Source: Citrobacter koseri (lineage in GTDB: Bacteria > Pseudomonadota > Gammaproteobacteria > Enterobacterales > Enterobacteriaceae). Taken from it: a stretch of 64,000 bases of DNA. This document shows positions 53,121 through 62,362 of this stretch, piece by piece; within the stretch, counting starts at the first letter, position 1; each line of letters starts with the position of its first letter. The translations under genes and the position numbers were made by a program. The notes beneath the pieces were generated by a model that made no database searches, was not told the DNA's origin, and saw only the letters and a list, made by a program, of their open reading frames with translations. The stretch is from NCBI GenBank assembly GCA_900446925.1, contig UAVY01000002.1:62001-126000 (forward strand). The letters run 5' to 3'.

Positions 53121-54666
53121 ATGACCCGTAAGAACAGAAAAGTCACCATTCCCGTCAGTATCGGCTACGGCCTGACGGATATCATGGGGGGCGGCGCATT
53201 TACCGTTATCGGTGCCTGGCTGCTTTTCTTCTATACCACCTTTGTTGGTCTGTCGCCGATTGAAGCGGCGTCTATTGTGGCGATCGCGCGTATTGTCGAT
53301 GCGATCGTGAGCCTGTTTATGGGCAGCTTCACGGACCATTTCTATAAGCATTATTTGGGCAAGAAATTTGGCCGCCGCCGGTTCTTCCTGCTCATTGGCG
53401 CGCCACTCATGCTGGTTTACATCCTGTTATGGATGAACGGCATGAACTTCTGGTTCTATCTCGCTGTGTACCTGGCCTTTGAGATTATCGCCGCTATGGT
53501 ACTGATTCCCGTGGGAAACGCTGCCGTCTGAGATGACCAAAGACTTCAATGACCGTACCAAACTGTCAACGTGCCGCATGTTCCTGTCGGCATCCGGGAC
53601 GTTCCTTGCCACCTTTATTCCGGGCCTGCTGATCGGCTGGCTGGGTGAAAACAACGCGGATGCGTATCTGATCAACGGCGTTGTATTTGCCGTGCTGTTT
53701 ACGGTCTGTGTGTTTATCTCCTGGAAAGTGACCTGGGAACGTGAACTGACGCCGGAAATGCTGGCGGAAATGGAAAAAGAACGTCAGCCGATGACCGCTG
53801 GCGAAAAACTGGCGGCGTTTGGCAACCTGTTCAAAGAGTATGCCTCAACGTTAAAAGTACGCGCGTTCCGTAAACATCTGGCGATCTATCTCTTCTCCTT
53901 TACCGCCAAGGATGTCTACAACACCGTATTCGTCTTTTTCTGCGTCTACTGCCTGAATGTTTCATCCTCGCTGGCGGGAACATTGCTGTCGATGAGTATC
54001 GTCGGCTTGCCGGTCACGCTGGCGGCGGGCGTGGCGATTATTAAATATGGCCCTTCTCGCCTCTATGTCTTCTCCTACAGCCTGATGATGCTGTGTCTGG
54101 GCGGGTTCTTCCTGGTTTACCAGTTCCCGACAGACAACAAAATCGTATTGTTGGTGATTCTCGCCGGGGTTTACCAGGTCGGGCGCTGCATTCTGGAGTT
54201 CACGCCGTGGAACGTGTTCCCGTTCATCCCGGACATTGACGAAATGATCACCCGTCAGCGCCGTGAAGGGCTGTTTGCCGCCGTCATGACGTTCTCCCGT
54301 AAGACAACGGTAGCTATTGCGACCTTTGCCGTGGGCCTGCTTCTGCAAAGCGGCGGCTTCGTGAAAGGCAGCCAGACGCAGCCGCAGGAAGCGATCACGA
54401 CCATTGCCATGCTGCTGTTCGTTGGTACGGCCGGGCTTCTGATCATTGCACTGTGGCAAGCGCTGACCTTCCATCTGAATAAGCGCACGCACAAAATTTT
54501 CGTGGATGAAATTGAACGCCTCAAAGCGGACGGTCTTAAACAGGATGTGACGCCGGAAGCCCGCCATATTGTGGAAGACCTGACGGGCTACAGCTATGAC
54601 TCGCTCTGGTGTCAAAGCGCGCCTGAACGGGTAAAGCCCGCTGAACCCACCTCCATACTGAGCTGA
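53121..54666 (+). CDS. Glycoside-pentoside-hexuronide (GPH) symporter
   Basis: This is a 12-helix symporter of the GPH family, the family of the glucuronide carrier UidB and melibiose carrier MelB. It begins [19 protein letters not shown] and contains the family motif [17 protein letters not shown]. One insertion near 53506 (CCC for CC before GTGGGAAAC) breaks it; bridged length is 514 residues. It lies 20 bases after uxaC and probably imports a hexuronide or uronate. Confidence 0.87.
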
Positions 54667-54739
54667 GACAGCCTGGCGGCAGCAAGGGCGCAATAGGCCT
54701 GCTGCCGCCAATCCTTCTTTTTATACAGTGAGTAGAAAG

Positions 54740-56203
54740 ATGCAAAATAAGCTATTACACGCGAAAGCCACCGTTCCGAACTGGGATCGCAACGCGCTGG
54801 TTCCGCGAATTGTTCACCTGGGATTTGGTGCGTTTCATCGTGCGCATCAGGCCGTTTATGCGGATATTCTGGCTGCGGAACACGGCAGCGACTGGGGATA
54901 CACCGAAGTTAACCTGATTGGCGGCGAGCAGCAGATCGCCGATCTGAAAAATCAGGATCGCCTCTATACGGTGGCGGAAATGTCGGCCGATGCCTGGACC
55001 GCCCGCGTGGTTGGCGTAGTGAAGAACGCGCTGCATGCGCAGGTGGATGGCCTGGAAACGGTGCTGGCTGCCATGTGCGAGCCGCAGGTTGCCATTGTAT
55101 CGTTGACGATCACGGAAAAAGGCTACTGCCACTCTCCGGCTACCGGCCAGTTGATGCTCGATCACCCGGCTATCGTTGCCGATCTGCAAAACCCTCAGCA
55201 GCCAAAATCAGCGCCGGGCGTTATTGTCGCCGCGCTGGCGCGCCGCAGAGCGGCGGGTCTCCCGGCGTTTACCGTGATGTCCTGCGACAATATGCCGGAA
55301 AACGGTCATGTTATGCGCAACGTAATATGCGCCTATGCGCAAGCCGTTGATGCCGGGCTGGCTGCCTGGATTGCGCAGAACGTGACGTTCCCCTCCACGA
55401 TGGTGGATCGTATCGTCCCGGCGATGACGGCGGAAACGCTGGATAAGATTGAACAGCTTACCGGCGTGCGCGACCCGGCAGGCGTGGCCTGCGAGCCATT
55501 CCGTCAGTGGGTTATCGAGGATAACTTTGTCGCAGGCCGCCCGGAATGGGAAAAGGCCGGAGCCGAACTGGTGGCTGACGTGCTGCCGTTTGAAGAGATG
55601 AAGCTGCGTATGCTTAATGGCAGCCACTCTTTCCTCGCTTATCTGGGTTATCTTTCCGGCTATCAGCACATTAATGAGTGTATGGAAGATGAGCACTTCC
55701 GACGCGCCGCGAGGGCGCTGATGCTGGAAGAGCAGGCGCCGACGCTGAACGTGACGGGGGTGGATCTCACTCGCTATGCCGATATGCTGATTGCGCGCTA
55801 CAGCAACACGGGACTGCGTCACCGTACCTGGCAGATTGCGATGGACGGCAGCCAGAAACTGCCGCAGCGCATGCTGGATTCCGTTCGCTGGCACCTGGTT
55901 CACCACCATCGTTTCGATCTGCTGGCGCTGGGCGTTGCGGGCTGGATGCGTTACGTCGGCGGGGTGGATGAACAGGGAAACCGTATTGACGTTAGCGATC
56001 CGCTGTTGCCGGTCTTGCAGAATGCGGTGATGCAGAGCGCGGAAGGCGAGGCGCGGGTAAAAGCGCTGCTGGGCGTGGAGGCCATTTTCGGGAACGAATT
56101 ACCGCATGAGCCGCTGTTTGTGGCGCAGGTAACGCAGGCTTACCTGTCGCTGCTGGAAAACGGCGCGAAAGCGACGGTTGCCCGCTATATCTCTGAACGG
56201 TAA
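54740..56203 (+). CDS. Mannitol dehydrogenase-family fructuronate/tagaturonate reductase (UxuB-like)
   Basis: This is an NAD-dependent polyol/aldonate dehydrogenase of 487 residues. The Rossmann segment [19 protein letters not shown] is near the N-terminus, and the catalytic Lys-N4-Asn-N2-His spacing is present in [11 protein letters not shown], diagnostic of this family. In this operon it most likely reduces fructuronate to mannonate for the UxuA-like dehydratase. A GTG start at 54728 is possible but has no clear ribosome site. Confidence 0.88.
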   Translation: MQNKLLHAKATVPNWDRNALVPRIVHLGFGAFHRAHQAVYADILAAEHGSDWGYTEVNLIGGEQQIADLKNQDRLYTVAEMSADAWTARVVGVVKNALHAQVDGLETVLAAMCEPQVAIVSLTITEKGYCHSPATGQLMLDHPAIVADLQNPQQPKSAPGVIVAALARRRAAGLPAFTVMSCDNMPENGHVMRNVICAYAQAVDAGLAAWIAQNVTFPSTMVDRIVPAMTAETLDKIEQLTGVRDPAGVACEPFRQWVIEDNFVAGRPEWEKAGAELVADVLPFEEMKLRMLNGSHSFLAYLGYLSGYQHINECMEDEHFRRAARALMLEEQAPTLNVTGVDLTRYADMLIARYSNTGLRHRTWQIAMDGSQKLPQRMLDSVRWHLVHHHRFDLLALGVAGWMRYVGGVDEQGNRIDVSDPLLPVLQNAVMQSAEGEARVKALLGVEAIFGNELPHEPLFVAQVTQAYLSLLENGAKATVARYISER

Positions 56204-56210
56204 AGCGTAA

Positions 56211-56241
56211 AGGAGTGCCGCCAGATAACGACGGCACTCCT
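56211..56241 (+). terminator. Hairpin after the UxuB-like gene
   Basis: A perfect 10-bp stem (AGGAGTGCCG / CGGCACTCCT) with an 11-base loop follows the stop codon by seven bases. There is no strong U-tract. Confidence 0.55.
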
Positions 56242-56452
56242 GCGTTGACTGACGCCTCTCATTCACCAACCCTTTTCCTCTTTTTTCTCTCCCGTCGCTT
56301 CCTTCTGCGCTAAACAGTGACTAAACAGCAATGATGTCGTTTTAACGATGTAACGCACCTGCGCGAATTAGCGATGTCCGCCACAAAATTCACATATCAC
56401 TCCCACTGATGAAAGGAAGCGACTTGCTTTTGTACAGGGAGGCGGATAGTTT

Positions 56453-56479
56453 CTGTAACGTTACACTAAAACGTTACAG
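56453..56479. promoter_or_regulatory. LacI-type compound operator of the TRAP operon
   Basis: The perfect 12-bp palindrome TGTAACGTTACA is followed by an inverted second half (AACGTTACAG), a LacI-family type operator. A 27-bp copy with 24 identical positions lies before the lacI gene at 62079-62105 on the opposite strand. Confidence 0.8.
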
Positions 56480-56575
56480 AAGAAACATACAGCAGTTTTT
56501 CTCATTTACTCTCCTGGCGATTTAGCGGTGCCAGACGGCGTTATCGCTACCCTAATGGTATGTGGAAGGACAATC

Positions 56576-57619
56576 ATGATGGAAATAAAACAGCTTCGTT
56601 CGACCAGACGTTTTTTAGCTTTAGCTTGCTTAAGTACCGCGCTGATAGCGGGCAGTGTGGTGACTTCTTTTGCTCAGGCAGCGCTTAATTTTCGCGTTTA
56701 CTCCTCTTTGCCCGGGGATGATTCCTCCGCGCACTATATCTGGTTTACCCGTTTTCAGGAGAACCTGAACAAAAACGAAAAATTGAAAGGGCAAATTAAG
56801 CTCAACTATTTCGCCAACGGGATGTTAGGAAAAGAGGCCGATGCCACGCAGCAGGTACGCATTGGCGCAATCAATATGATGATCTCCGGCACCTCGATTT
56901 GGGCCACGCTGGTGCCTGAAATCGGCGTTCTGGATCTGGGTTATCTGTTTAAAGATTACGACCAGGTTGGCAAAACGCTGGACGGAAAAGCGGGCGAGCA
57001 GCTTTCTGCGTTAATGCTGAATAAAGCCAACGTTATGGTGCTGGGTTATGGCTATAACTTAGGCGCGCGTAATGTGTATACCAAAAAGGCCATTGAAAAA
57101 CCTGAAGATTTAAAGAATCTGAAAATCCGCGTTCTGCCAGTGCCTAACTTTATCGCCACGCTGAATCATATGGGCGCGGTGGCGATTCCGATGCCGGGCG
57201 GCGAGGTCTATTCCAGTCTGCAAATGGGCGTTATCGACGGCGTTGAACATGATGCGCCGACCATCTACTCCAGCAAATATTATGAAATTATCAAGAATGG
57301 CACCCTGACCCGCCATAGCTTTAACCCGCTGATGATTGCCATGAATAAGAAGAGCTTCGAGCAAATTCCAGAAGCGCTGCGGGCCGATGTCCTTGCGGCG
57401 GCGCAGGAAGCCACAGAGTACGAGCGCCAGCAGGCAAGCCAGAAAGAGCAGGAAGCGATTAAAAACCTGGAAGCCAAAGGGGTGACATTCCGCGAGACCG
57501 ATCGCGCGTACTTTGCGCAGCAGGTGCAGCCGGTCTGGAAGGCATTCCTCGATCAATATCCTGATATGAAACCGATTGTTGATGAGATTACCGCCGCGGC
57601 GCCAGGCGATAAGTCGTAA
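56576..57619 (+). CDS. TRAP transporter substrate-binding protein DctP
   Basis: This periplasmic binding protein of 347 residues feeds the TRAP permease encoded next. It has a signal peptide ending SFAQA and the family segment LKNLKIRVLPVPNF, whose Arg binds the carboxylate of the ligand, as well as YSSLQMGVIDGVEHDAP. Thus an organic acid, probably a sugar acid, is the likely ligand. Start MMEIKQLRS (56576 or 56579) follows AAGGA. Confidence 0.92.
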   Translation: MMEIKQLRSTRRFLALACLSTALIAGSVVTSFAQAALNFRVYSSLPGDDSSAHYIWFTRFQENLNKNEKLKGQIKLNYFANGMLGKEADATQQVRIGAINMMISGTSIWATLVPEIGVLDLGYLFKDYDQVGKTLDGKAGEQLSALMLNKANVMVLGYGYNLGARNVYTKKAIEKPEDLKNLKIRVLPVPNFIATLNHMGAVAIPMPGGEVYSSLQMGVIDGVEHDAPTIYSSKYYEIIKNGTLTRHSFNPLMIAMNKKSFEQIPEALRADVLAAAQEATEYERQQASQKEQEAIKNLEAKGVTFRETDRAYFAQQVQPVWKAFLDQYPDMKPIVDEITAAAPGDKS

Positions 57620-57695
57620 TACGTGAGCCGCCGATTCAGCCGGTTTTGGGGCGGGTCGGCGGTATCACCCGGTAAGCCCATGAAAGGAGTCCAAC

Positions 57696-59571
57696 ATGGC
57701 AGATATCTCTATGAAAGCAAAGGATGAAAATGCTTTGCTGATGCTGTTAGGCCGACTGAGCAGAGGCTTAACGACCTTAACATCCTGGGCCGGGGCACTG
57801 GTGCTGTTTATCAACGTACTGGTGGTATTCGCATCCGTTATCTGGCGCTACGCATTGCATTCACCGATTCACTGGGCGGAAGAGGTGGCGCGTGCGCTGA
57901 TGATTGCCCTCGTCTTTTTTGGCGTGGCCACGTCCACAGGCAGAGGCGGGCATATTGGCGTCGATCTGTTCCTGCGTTTTTTGCCCGAGCAGGTGCGCCC
58001 TTATGTTATCCATGCCAGTCGTTGGGTGCTGTTTCTGGTGTCGGTGGGGCTGGTGATTTCCAGCTATGACCTGGTGCAGGCCGCGCGGGTACAAACGACC
58101 GAGACCGGCCTGCCGCAGACGATTTACGTTATCCCGGTGTTGATCGGTTCCGTGGTAATGATGGTGGCCGCGCTGGAACATGCGCTGCATGAACGCGCGC
58201 GGGTTGTTCTGCTCAGCGGCGGCGGAATCCTGGTGCTGGCGGCGCTGGGGTATCTGAAACTCTCGCTGATGGCCGATCCGGCCAGCGCGGCGGCGGGACT
58301 GATGCTGATCTGTTTTGCGCTGGGTATCCTGGCCGGTGTGCCTATCGCGTTTACGCTGGGCATGTCCGCAATGGTGTTCTTTATTTGCGATCCGTCGTTA
58401 CCGTTTGTCTTTTTCTCTCAGCAGGTTGCCGCCGGGGTGGATCACTTCGTTCTGCTGGCGATTCCGTTCTTTTTACTTGCCGGGGCGGCAATGGAAATCA
58501 ACGGGATGTCAACGCGTCTGGTTGAGCTGATTGTGCGCGGGATGGGGCGCTTTCGCGGCGGGTTAAACATGACGACCGTGCTGTCGATGGCCTTCTTCTC
58601 CGGGATTTCCGGTTCCAAACTGGCGGATGTCGCCGCGGTGGGCGGTGTCTTGATGCCTGCGGTGCGTCGCGCTAAGCAGGACAGCGAAGAGGCCGCAGGG
58701 GTGTTCGCCGCATCGGCGGTGATGGCGGAGACCATTCCTCCGTGCGTAAACCTGATCGTCATGGGGTTTGTGGCGAATATCTCCATCGGCGCGCTGTTTA
58801 TCGCCGGCCTGGTTCCCGCCGTCTGCCTGCTGATACTGCTGATGATCGCGGCCAACCGTTTTGGCGGAAAAATTAACGTCAGCGAGGCTTACCCGGTTTT
58901 ACGCCCGCGTGCGCAACTCTACCTTGGCGCCGCCGTGGGGCTGGTCATGATCTTTATGATTGGCCGTGGGGTGATGATGGGGATTGCCACCTCGACAGAA
59001 ATCTCTGCCTTTGCGGTGATTTACGCCATCGTTGTCGGTCGCCTGGCGTTTCGCGAGCTGACGCTGAAAGCGACGGTGAAAATGTTTATTGATATCGCGG
59101 CCATGTCCGGCGTACTGCTGTTCATCGTCGCCTGTGCGACCAGCCTTTCTTATGCGCTGACAATACAGATGATTCCGCAGCAAATTGCTGAACTGCTGGT
59201 GGGGGATTGGAATGGAGCAGGGCGCCTGGCTGTTCCTGCTGTTGACCATTGTGATTCTGATTATCTTTGGAGCGGTTCTGGAAGGTGCGCCAGCGTTGAT
59301 CATTTTCGCCCCTATCCTGGTGCCAATCGCCATTCAGCTTGGATTTAACCCGCTGCATTTCGGTATTGTCATGATTCTGGCGATGGGCTTTGGCTTATTT
59401 TCACCGCCGATTGGATTAGGGCTGTATACCACCTGCGCCATCTGCGGCGTGGAGATGAAACATGTTATTCGGCCAATGGCGAAATATCTGGCGGTTGTTT
59501 TCGTCGGCATCATCATTGTGGCGATGGCGCCGCCATTAACCACCTGGTTGCCTGGACTGGCAGGCTACTGA
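57696..59571 (+). CDS. TRAP transporter fused small and large permease DctQM
   Basis: This membrane protein of about 624 residues fuses the small DctQ domain (residues ~20-165, four helices, IHWAEEVARALMIALVF) to the large DctM domain (about 12 helices, FFLLAGAAMEINGMS and GISGSKLADVAAVGGVL). One insertion in a G-run near 59205 splits the last 120 residues. It imports the DctP ligand with sodium. A gap of 76 bases separates it from dctP. Confidence 0.9.
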
Positions 59572-59688
59572 TTATTCATTACGGATATTCGCCACGCTCA
59601 GTGGCGGGGATGTCCGCGTGCTGAAAATAGCAGTAACGCGACAGGTTATCGCCTGGCGATGTTTAAATCTGAATAAGTGGAGTATGAA

Positions 59689-60453
59689 ATGGGATCATTA
59701 GTGGGTAAAAAAGTTTTTATTACCGGTGCGGAACAGGGTATTGGTAAAGAAACGGCCAGAAAATTAATTGAGGCCGGATGTGATATCTATATTCATTATT
59801 TCAGTGGCGAAGAAGGCCCACGAGAATTAATGGCCATTGCGGAGCAAAAGGGAGGCCGGGCGGCTTGCGGTTATGCTGATTTAACGAATGAGGAAGATGC
59901 CGCGCGGTGCGTTGCACAGGGCGCGGCGTTTCTTGGCGGCATTGATATTCTGGTGAATAACGTCGGTGGAATTATCGCCCGAAAATGGCTCGGCGAGATC
60001 GAACCACAGTTCTGGCGTACCGTTATTGACGTGAATATGACCACGATGCTCAATGTCACCCAGCAGGCGTTACCCTGGCTGAAAGCCTCGCCAGATGGGG
60101 CGAGCATTGTGAATCTGGCGTCATTAGCCGGTCGTTCCGGCGGCCATGCGGGCTCTCTGGTTTATTCCACCACGAAAGGCGCCGTCTTGACCTGGACGCG
60201 CTCACTTGCCGCCGAACTGGGCGAATCTGGCATTCGGGTGAACGCCGTGGCCCCAGGATTGATTCTGGGCACCCGTTTTCATAATCAGCATACGACGCAG
60301 GCGTCTGCCGACCAGACGATTCAGGCTATTCCTTTGGGGCGCGCCGGTACGCCTGAAGATGTCGCCCGGGTGATCTGTTTCCTCGCCTCTGAATATGATG
60401 GTTTCGTCTCTGGCGCGACGATTGATATTAATGGCGGTATTTATCGGGCGTAA
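59689..60453 (+). CDS. Short-chain dehydrogenase/reductase
   Basis: This is an intact 254-residue classical SDR. The cofactor motif TGAEQGIG is at 12-19, NNVG at 90-93, and the catalytic Ser145, Tyr159 and Lys163 (YSTTK) are in place. The C-terminus GATIDINGG is typical. In the TRAP operon it probably oxidises the imported sugar acid or a derivative; substrate is unknown. ATG 59689 follows GGAG by six bases. Confidence 0.9.
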   Translation: MGSLVGKKVFITGAEQGIGKETARKLIEAGCDIYIHYFSGEEGPRELMAIAEQKGGRAACGYADLTNEEDAARCVAQGAAFLGGIDILVNNVGGIIARKWLGEIEPQFWRTVIDVNMTTMLNVTQQALPWLKASPDGASIVNLASLAGRSGGHAGSLVYSTTKGAVLTWTRSLAAELGESGIRVNAVAPGLILGTRFHNQHTTQASADQTIQAIPLGRAGTPEDVARVICFLASEYDGFVSGATIDINGGIYRA

Positions 60454-60498
60454 AAGCGGGCGGGTTGTAAAACCCGCCTGAGTTAAAAGGGACTCTTT

Positions 60499-60918
60499 AT
60501 GATAAAGTCAGATATTATTCATCCTGATTTATTACAGGCATTGGCGCAGTGCGGTCATAAAGCCAATATTCTGATTGCGGATGCGAATTACTCTTTCCTG
60601 ACCAACTCGTCACCGCAGGCACGTATTATCTGGCTTAACTTTTCTCCCGGCTTAATTGGCAGCGTGATGATTCTGGAGAAAATTCTTGGCTATATTAACG
60701 TAGAGAAAGCGACGTTAATGACGAGCCCGGCTGAATTTGATAACACGATTGAGCGTGAATACCGTGGTCTGCTTTCAGAAATGACGGAACTTTCTCATGT
60801 TGAGCGAAATGCGTTTTACGCGCTGGCAAAATCATCGGATACGCTGCTGGTGATTGCGTCAGGCGAAACCCGCCGTTTTGCCAATATTCTCCTCACCGTC
60901 GGCCCGACATTACTCTGA
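60499..60918 (+). CDS. RbsD/FucU-family sugar mutarotase
   Basis: This 139-residue protein belongs to the RbsD/FucU fold, which interconverts sugar anomers. The conserved His20 and Asp28 are found in AQCGHKANILIADAN. The frame is intact. It is the last gene of the TRAP operon, suggesting that the substrate has a reducing sugar ring such as a uronate or deoxysugar. Confidence 0.88.
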   Translation: MIKSDIIHPDLLQALAQCGHKANILIADANYSFLTNSSPQARIIWLNFSPGLIGSVMILEKILGYINVEKATLMTSPAEFDNTIEREYRGLLSEMTELSHVERNAFYALAKSSDTLLVIASGETRRFANILLTVGPTLL

Positions 60919-60923
60919 GAAGA

Positions 60924-60948
60924 CGAGAAGAACGCGACGTTCTTCTCG
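60924..60948. terminator. Hairpin between convergent mutarotase and lacI genes
   Basis: A perfect 11-bp stem (CGAGAAGAACG / CGTTCTTCTCG) with a 3-base loop lies just past the mutarotase stop and eight bases from the lacI stop; it likely terminates from both sides. Confidence 0.65.
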
Positions 60949-60956
60949 CGTTATTC

Positions 60957-62009
60957 TCATCGTATATTTTCCGCTTCCCGCACCGATTGTCGGCATACCA
61001 GGGAAGGGGGAAACAAAAATTCGTCGGGAGGGATTGCCGGAGTCTCTATTCGGGCGATCAGGCGCTCAACCATCACGTCCGCCATCTCCGTGAGCGGCGG
61101 CATAATAGAGGTCAGGCCGGGGTAAACCAGGCCAGAGAGTGAAATATTGTCGATACCGACGAGAGAGATCTCTTCCGGCACGCGGATGCGGGCTTCGTGC
61201 AAACCACTCATCAAACCAATGCCAAGCGCATCGTTAATGGCGACGATGCCGTCAGGACGAAGGGATTGTTGGCAGAGGGTTTGCGCCAGAGAACGGCCCA
61301 GTTCGGTCATTTCGGTATCTCCGTAGGCGGCCATCGCTTTTCCTTCGATGATCATCCCTTCACGATACATGTTGTGCTGGCGTACCGCGCTGAGAAAGCC
61401 CTCTATTTTATGCGCGCGGCTGGGGGTCATCCCTGCGACGGTCGCAAACGCGAGGCGGCGACACCCGCGCGCGATAAGATGCTCTGCCGCCATTCGGCCC
61501 GCCTCAACGTTATCCATCGACACGCTGTCCAGCGCGAAACCGCCAGAGTCAACGCTTGCGGGCATACGGCCATCGTAGTTCACCATTATCATGCCCTGCG
61601 CCGCCGCGCGGGCGAAATGCGGCTTTTCGATATCACAGGCGGCCACAATAATCCCGCGAACGCCATGAGCAAACATATCTTCCAGAAACGCTTCTTCTTC
61701 TTCGATTTGGCGATAGGTGTTGCCGATCAGCACGCGGTAGAGGTGTTTTTTGGCGGCCAGATCCACTTCACGCGCCAGTGCCGCAAAGCTGGGGTTCACG
61801 ATGGATGGCACCAGTAACCCGATCATTTTTGCCTGCCCCGTTTTGAGTTGCTGGGCGACCCGGTTGGGGAAATAGTTGAGCGTTTGCATGCTTTGCTGAA
61901 TGCGCGCCAGCGTTTCCGGGCGCATTTGATCGGCGCGGCCGTTAAGCACATTGGACACCGTGCTGACGGAAACGCCCGCATGCTTTGCGACATCTCGAAT
62001 GTTTGCCAT
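60957..62009 (-). CDS. LacI-family repressor of the TRAP operon
   Basis: This is a 350-residue LacI/GalR repressor. The N-terminal helix-turn-helix NIRDVAKHAGVSVSTVSNVL is at 3-22, followed by a sugar-binding domain with NYFPNRVAQQLKT, GLLVPSIVNPSF and VPEEISLVGIDNI. Start MANIRDVAKHAG at 62009 follows GGAG. It sits convergent with the TRAP operon and shares an operator with it, and so should repress both. Confidence 0.94.
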   Translation of the reverse strand: MANIRDVAKHAGVSVSTVSNVLNGRADQMRPETLARIQQSMQTLNYFPNRVAQQLKTGQAKMIGLLVPSIVNPSFAALAREVDLAAKKHLYRVLIGNTYRQIEEEEAFLEDMFAHGVRGIIVAACDIEKPHFARAAAQGMIMVNYDGRMPASVDSGGFALDSVSMDNVEAGRMAAEHLIARGCRRLAFATVAGMTPSRAHKIEGFLSAVRQHNMYREGMIIEGKAMAAYGDTEMTELGRSLAQTLCQQSLRPDGIVAINDALGIGLMSGLHEARIRVPEEISLVGIDNISLSGLVYPGLTSIMPPLTEMADVMVERLIARIETPAIPPDEFLFPPSLVCRQSVREAENIR

Positions 62010-62078
62010 ACATCTCCTTTGCAGCAATCGGTGAATGGCGGCTCATTCAGTATCGCCATCGGGATAGCAGAGTATAAA

Positions 62079-62105
62079 CTACAACGGTTTAGTGTAACGT
62101 TACAG
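62079..62105. promoter_or_regulatory. LacI-type operator upstream of the repressor gene
   Basis: Read on the minus strand it contains CTGTAACGTTACACTAAA, identical over 18 bases to the TRAP-operon operator, with a second half that differs in 3 of 9 bases. It lies about 70-96 bases before the lacI start, implying autoregulation. Confidence 0.8.
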
Positions 62106-62170
62106 CTAATCGTGTCAATGCCATAAATCCCGTAACCGTTGTTCACACAATGAAAAATCTAAATAACATT

Positions 62171-62195
62171 GATAATGAGTTTCACTCTCATTATC
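62171..62195. promoter_or_regulatory. Fur box of the siderophore receptor
   Basis: GATAATGAG and CTCATTATC form a perfect 9-bp inverted repeat with a 7-base spacer, matching the Fur consensus, 168 bases upstream of the receptor start. Confidence 0.85.
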
Positions 62196-62312
62196 ATGTT
62201 GGCTGTGCGGGTTTCGGTGATTATTCTTCGTATCAAGGATGGACACAGAACATATATATGGAAAACCCTTCCCATACATAAAACGAGCATTTTTGTTCGG
62301 GTTTCATTCAAT

Positions 62313-62338
62313 AAAAACCCATTTTAAAGGGTTTTTTT
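62313..62338 (+). terminator. Intrinsic terminator-like hairpin in the receptor leader
   Basis: AAAAACCC and GGGTTTTTTT form an 8-bp stem with an A/T-rich 8-base loop and a run of T, 25 bases before the receptor start codon and downstream of the Fur promoter. Confidence 0.6.
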
Positions 62339-62362
62339 CGTGTCCTTGTATTCATGAGATTA

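Larger units (their letters stand above)
56204..56575. promoter_or_regulatory. Promoter region of the TRAP operon
   Basis: This 372-bp gap holds a terminator hairpin for the gene before and the operator of the TRAP operon at 56453-56479. No gene is seen. Confidence 0.6.
62010..62362. promoter_or_regulatory. lacI/TonB-receptor divergent region
   Basis: This 353-bp gap holds the LacI operator, a Fur box and a terminator-like hairpin, listed separately; no gene was seen. Confidence 0.6.

Noticed and set aside
53962..54711. Minus-strand open frame of 249 codons opposite the GPH symporter
   Set aside because: Antisense shadow of a hydrophobic transporter; composition is rich in Arg, Gln and His.
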